Shown here in pieces: positions 59,901 through 64,000 of a stretch of DNA of 64,000 nt. Positions within the stretch are counted from its first letter, which is position 1. Each line of letters opens with the position of its first letter. Source of the DNA: Scatophagus argus (Eukaryota > Chordata > Actinopteri > Scatophagidae); assembly GCF_020382885.2 (NCBI RefSeq), contig NC_058494.1, positions 13,100,001-13,164,000 of the forward strand, given 5' to 3'. A program made the translations under genes and the position numbers. The notes beneath the pieces are model-generated. The model ran no database searches and was not told the origin of the DNA. It saw only the letters and a program-made list of their open reading frames with translations.

Positions 59901-62900
59901 AGACTGGTAATGTTCTTCTAATGAGATTAGGCCACTCACAGTGTTCTGGTTAGGATGTTTCAGTATTATCATTAACTGAATTTCAGTAAATTTCAATTCA
60001 AATTTCTATCATTATGATATGGTCATATTATGGCAGTGTTTTACAGAACTCTTTATCCAAATGAGCGATTTTAGGCTAACTGTAATAAAACTAACTACAT
60101 TTTATATAATTTCCAACATTTGAGAAACTGAATGTTTGGTCTGTCTGCTTGATTAACTACATGAGAACCAATAATTGTTTGCTGAAATTGTTTTTTTTTA
60201 ACGTGGATTAATTCTTTAAACACTTAACTCATGCAAGTCATAACAACAGCAATGCTAATTTACAGACACTGTTCACTGCCCATCATTCAAAACTTACAAC
60301 AATACAAAGACCGATGTCAAACTGGCCTCAGGTCAGTCGGGCGGTCAGTCCTCTTCTGGTCACATAATGTCCAGCTGATTCTGGGGGAGCAGCTACACTA
60401 CTGTAAGTGTCTTGAAAGTGCCATGACACTTTAAACTGCAGCATCCATCATGTCATCCATCCTCCCACTAAACCAGAGCAGTAAGTCCCAGAGAGAACTA
60501 GCAGATGAGGCGAGTCAATACGTCTCTTTATTTTCACTTCAACAATAGCTCTTCAGTGGCAGCTGAGCCAGATCCTCCTCAGTCTGAGTCATATATTGGC
60601 CTGCTCTGCCAATACATTCAGCACTACTCGGTGTGATAACAAAGCTATCTTCATGACTTTGCTTTTCATCCGTGAGAGTCTATTTAATTCACTACCTGAG
60701 AGTCAAGCTGCCAAGCTCTCTGGCTCATTTAATCCTTATCACATTAAAAGCCCTTCTTGAAAGCTTCCATGAGTATCATTATCAGTCTTCTTTTATAAGT
60801 GCCAAAATTCTCACCGTCTTAGCCCCTAAGGGCTACTTTCCTAGCTATTCAACAAAAGTTTCTTTCATCAAAAGAACTGAACGTGTTTCCCCTTGGATAA
60901 ACTTTCCCTCAGCTATCAACCTAATCCTCTGCCTCCCACAGCAGGAAATGACACATGGTTTTTGCTCTGTCTCTCATGGTTCTCTTACTCAGTTTATTTT
61001 TTTAACAGCTGTAATTCCTATCTGATTAAACTTTGGGCTCTGAAATGCTGAGCCATGCTTCAACAATGAATGCATACATGAAGGCGACCTCTCTCTCTCA
61101 CTGCTGAATAGTCCAATGCGCCCTTGCATTCACATGCACATACACTCACAAATGTGAATATGACATCATCTGCCTCTGTGTCAGAGTTTGGCTATAAATA
61201 GAGATGGTTGATGATGACGTTTCAGCTTAACAAAGCCCCCCACCCCCGCCCGAATAACATAAGGATGAAAAGGGGCCATGTCACTGCTGCTTATCGTAAT
61301 GAGCAGTCAGTCAGTCGTGAATAATTCTGCCGCGTGTTCATTAAAGAAACACCTGATGTTACAAGCAGATGCCATCAATATAGCATGAGCTGATCATAGT
61401 GAGTGCATCACATTATCTCACGTTAACATTTTCTGTTGTGAGGTGAGAGAGGTTTAGGTACGTGTGCATAAACATTAAGTGGCCTTTGAACAAAATAAAC
61501 AGGAAATCTCGTTCTGTTATGATGGTAAACCTGACGATATGCGCAATATTTGTTTATTTCAATCAGATTAACAAAAACCACTTGTACTTCTAAAGAAATT
61601 AGAAATTAGTTCACTGTAAGATCCCCACAGACCCAACAATTAATTAATTTGAAATTTCTGCACTTACAAATGCTTTCTTCAGGCCATCGGACAAGACCCC
61701 TTTTACACATTAAGCTCCTGATACACAGACGAGAGAGAAAGCAGAAGTGAGACATGAATGACAAGTTATTTAGTTTACTGAATGACCATCAACCCAAATA
61801 CACTGGTGGACAAGACCTTCCGTTGGCTGTGCTCAGTTCCCCTTGTACAAAATGTTCAGGTCCAAAGCTGGGGATCTAAACGCATGTCAGGGAGTGTCAT
61901 GTTCAACTTGCTAACCTGCAGTAAGACAAAATTTCAGTAAATTACACTGATAGACGTGGCTGATATAAGTTCATCACAAACATATTAACATCTCTGTTAT
62001 GTGATTATGTCAAAAAAAAATGTGTATTGGCAATATATTCATATCAGATCAAATATCAATATTGGCATTCACCAAAAAAAAAAATCTTTCGAGCCCTACC
62101 AAGGTGTTTTTTTTCAGTAATCCAGATGGGAAATCATAAAATTCAGATGGTAATGCATTGTGTAATGACTCAGTGTGAAGATTCACACTCGGTCGTCTTG
62201 CATTTATTTGGAACGTGCGCCGTCCCCGAGCTACACATGAGTGGAGATCACTGCTGAGCTCATGTGTCAGTGTGTGTGTGTGTGTGTACATGTATGTGTG
62301 TGTATTGAATGTGTAGACTGTCTGGGCCCGAGTTGCGGATTTAGACATCAGAAGCTTGGCATGCTGATTACAGAGGTCTGAAGCCACAGGGAACCACAGG
62401 AACTCTCTTCTCGTTCTTCCTTCTCTTTCCTTCTCCAGCATCATCCCTCCTTCAGTTCAAGCTAATTTGCAGAGATGGAGGTGAACGCAGCAGGCTTCGG
62501 GCTGATGTGGCTGCAGGGTTCTGTGCTGTGCCTTATGATAATCAGCCAAATCACATGCTTTACTCCTCTCATCCATGCTTTTTCTCAACTTACCTTCACT
62601 CAATTACCTAATGCACAGTTAAGCAGTGTGGAGTGTCATGGCACAAAGCACAATGAGGTATATCACACACTGTAGCAAACATTAAACACTGATGACAGAA
62701 TGTTATTGTTCCGGCTTAACTAATTTCATATGGATTCGTGAATTCGTCCTAGTTTTTACAAAAATCCTGTAGAATGAATGAAAGGTGCTGAGACACGTGG
62801 TGTCCACAAACTTATCAATTGCTACAACAGACCCCTTCTTTCCTGCAAGGGATCTGGACTTTTGAGGATATCCCATTTTTACGCAGCTGCTGCCAGCTCC

Positions 62901-64000
62901 CTCTCACATCTAATGATTACCTTATGGCGAGGAGGAAATAGCCAGTAGTGTTACCACAGCCATGCAGGGACAGACTGCACTACTAGCACTTTTACAGCCT
63001 CTGACAGTCCAAATGACCTGAAAGTGGGATTTAAATTGTCAGACAACTGGAAGAGAGCAGCCCATATGAGTTATATGTGTATGTAATAAAGGGGGTGGTG
63101 GTCTGTGAACTGGATTTGACTGGACTGGACTGTGTGAGTTTGCATATGTGCATGTGTGCACTTTGTGTGTCGTGAGCAACAGGGTCATGTATTGGTTATG
63201 GTCACGATTTTTTGCTGGTTCTCACAGGCGACTGGTTGAATGCATCTCAGTGCTGACTGAAAGTCTTGCCAGTTGCTGACTCGACATCAGTAACGACTTT
63301 GACCTTGAGTTTTGCGCTATGCTTTGCCTTCCGATTTTATAAGCTGTGAAACATCTTCAGCGGCTGAGAATTTGTCACAGAGGTCAATGTTTCTGTTTGG
63401 ATTTTTCAGTTTTCCATGGGTTATTCATAGTGCTGGAGGACATTTGGGTTCTGCCTCAATCAGATTTTGTTGTATTTTTAGCCCTAAAGGGATGATAATA
63501 TTCATTGGTCAGTTCACCACTTTAAACAGCAGAAATTATTTATTTATTTTTTACAAATATTCATGGTCACCAAAGGAATCCCTCTGATTTTGATAATCTC
63601 CTGACTTTTCATATGGAGACTCTTTGTCTTGTTTCCTATCATTCCTTAATCTGATAGAGCTCAATTATCTTTAATATGTCTATAATGATGATTTCACAGA
63701 TTTTCCGTAATCTTATCAAGGTTCTTTTTTTTTTTTTAATTCCCCTAGTTATGGAGAAACCATAAATATCCAGTGGGTACATGGGGATCTCATAAGGCAG
63801 TTTCCCCGACAAAGATTTCCAAATTATGTATACATGATATGTTTACAATTCTCAGACAGTCAGTCATACCTTTTATTGTATCCAGTCTCAGTTTGTTCAC
63901 TTAACCCAGCAGGTCAGTAGTCATCTGCACGGAAATACCACTTGAGTGAATGGGAAGCAGACTGACAGATGTGGCTTTCATTTTTACCTGAGAGGCGTTG
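56929..64000. other. Seven kb without recognised genes
   Basis: No exon could be assigned. It may be a long first intron of the gene starting near 56.9 kb. A GT microsatellite lies at 62270-62288. A perfect MEF2-type CTATAAATAG is at 61192-61201. A frame at 62475 (MEVNAAGFGLMWLQG) begins in a sequence-rich patch after a CTCCAG/TGCAG acceptor-like stretch, but no donor or homology supports it. Confidence 0.4.
62270..62288. repeat. GT dinucleotide microsatellite
   Basis: A GT tract of about 9 units, followed by further TG-rich sequence to about 62304. Confidence 0.85.

Noticed and set aside
60672-61025. 117-codon frame at 60.7 kb
   Set aside because: No motif, no splice signals with matching phase, composition like neighbouring non-coding DNA.
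62475-62675. Signal-peptide-like frame MEVNAAGFGLMWLQG
   Set aside because: Tempting start after a pyrimidine-rich, AG-ended stretch, but no donor follows and the frame runs into non-coding-like sequence.

Overview
This window looks like nuclear DNA of a teleost fish, probably a percomorph. It is AT-rich, has compact intron-split vertebrate genes, and carries dispersed repeats typical of fish genomes: short inverted-repeat elements, a tRNA-headed SINE, tails resembling LINE 3' ends, and a GIY-YIG fragment of a Penelope-like element. All recognised genes lie on the + strand. Exon structures were read by hand from protein similarity remembered for the families, splice consensus and reading phase. 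No alignment was run.

Layout. 1-6.4 kb: no gene recognised. 6.4-10.0 kb: two surviving but damaged exons of a GRB2-type SH2/SH3 adaptor, which I read as a pseudogene. 13.0-21.0 kb: a complete 17-exon gga3 gene (766 aa). 23.3-26.6 kb: a four-exon SUMO2-type gene (96 aa). 28.9-37.1 kb: a five-exon jpt1 gene (152 aa). 38.9-48.6 kb: a two-Ig-domain B7-family membrane protein (317 aa), with an IRF-type motif beside a likely upstream first exon. 51.5-53.8 kb: a CD7-like single-Ig receptor (225 aa) with a YxxM tail motif. 56.5-56.9 kb: a CpG-containing candidate first exon of an unidentified gene. 57-64 kb: no recognised coding sequence.

Synteny. The order GRB2 - GGA3 - SUMO2 - JPT1, all in one orientation, is from memory the order and relative orientation of these genes in human 17q25.1. 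The human genes lying between them (NUP85, MRPS7, MIF4GD, SLC25A19) are not seen here. CD7 is also on human 17q25. The simplest reading is one copy of a region duplicated in the teleost genome duplication and thinned afterwards, with its GRB2 copy decaying. That is inference.

Function. GGA3 sorts cargo between the trans-Golgi network and endosomes, SUMO2 is a protein modifier, and JPT1 is a small, largely disordered cytoplasmic/nuclear protein. The last two genes look like lymphocyte surface proteins. I found no operon-like or clearly new biological system. The most notable items are the decaying adaptor gene, the paired immune-receptor genes, and several small transposons, one nested in a SINE and carrying an interferon-response-like motif.
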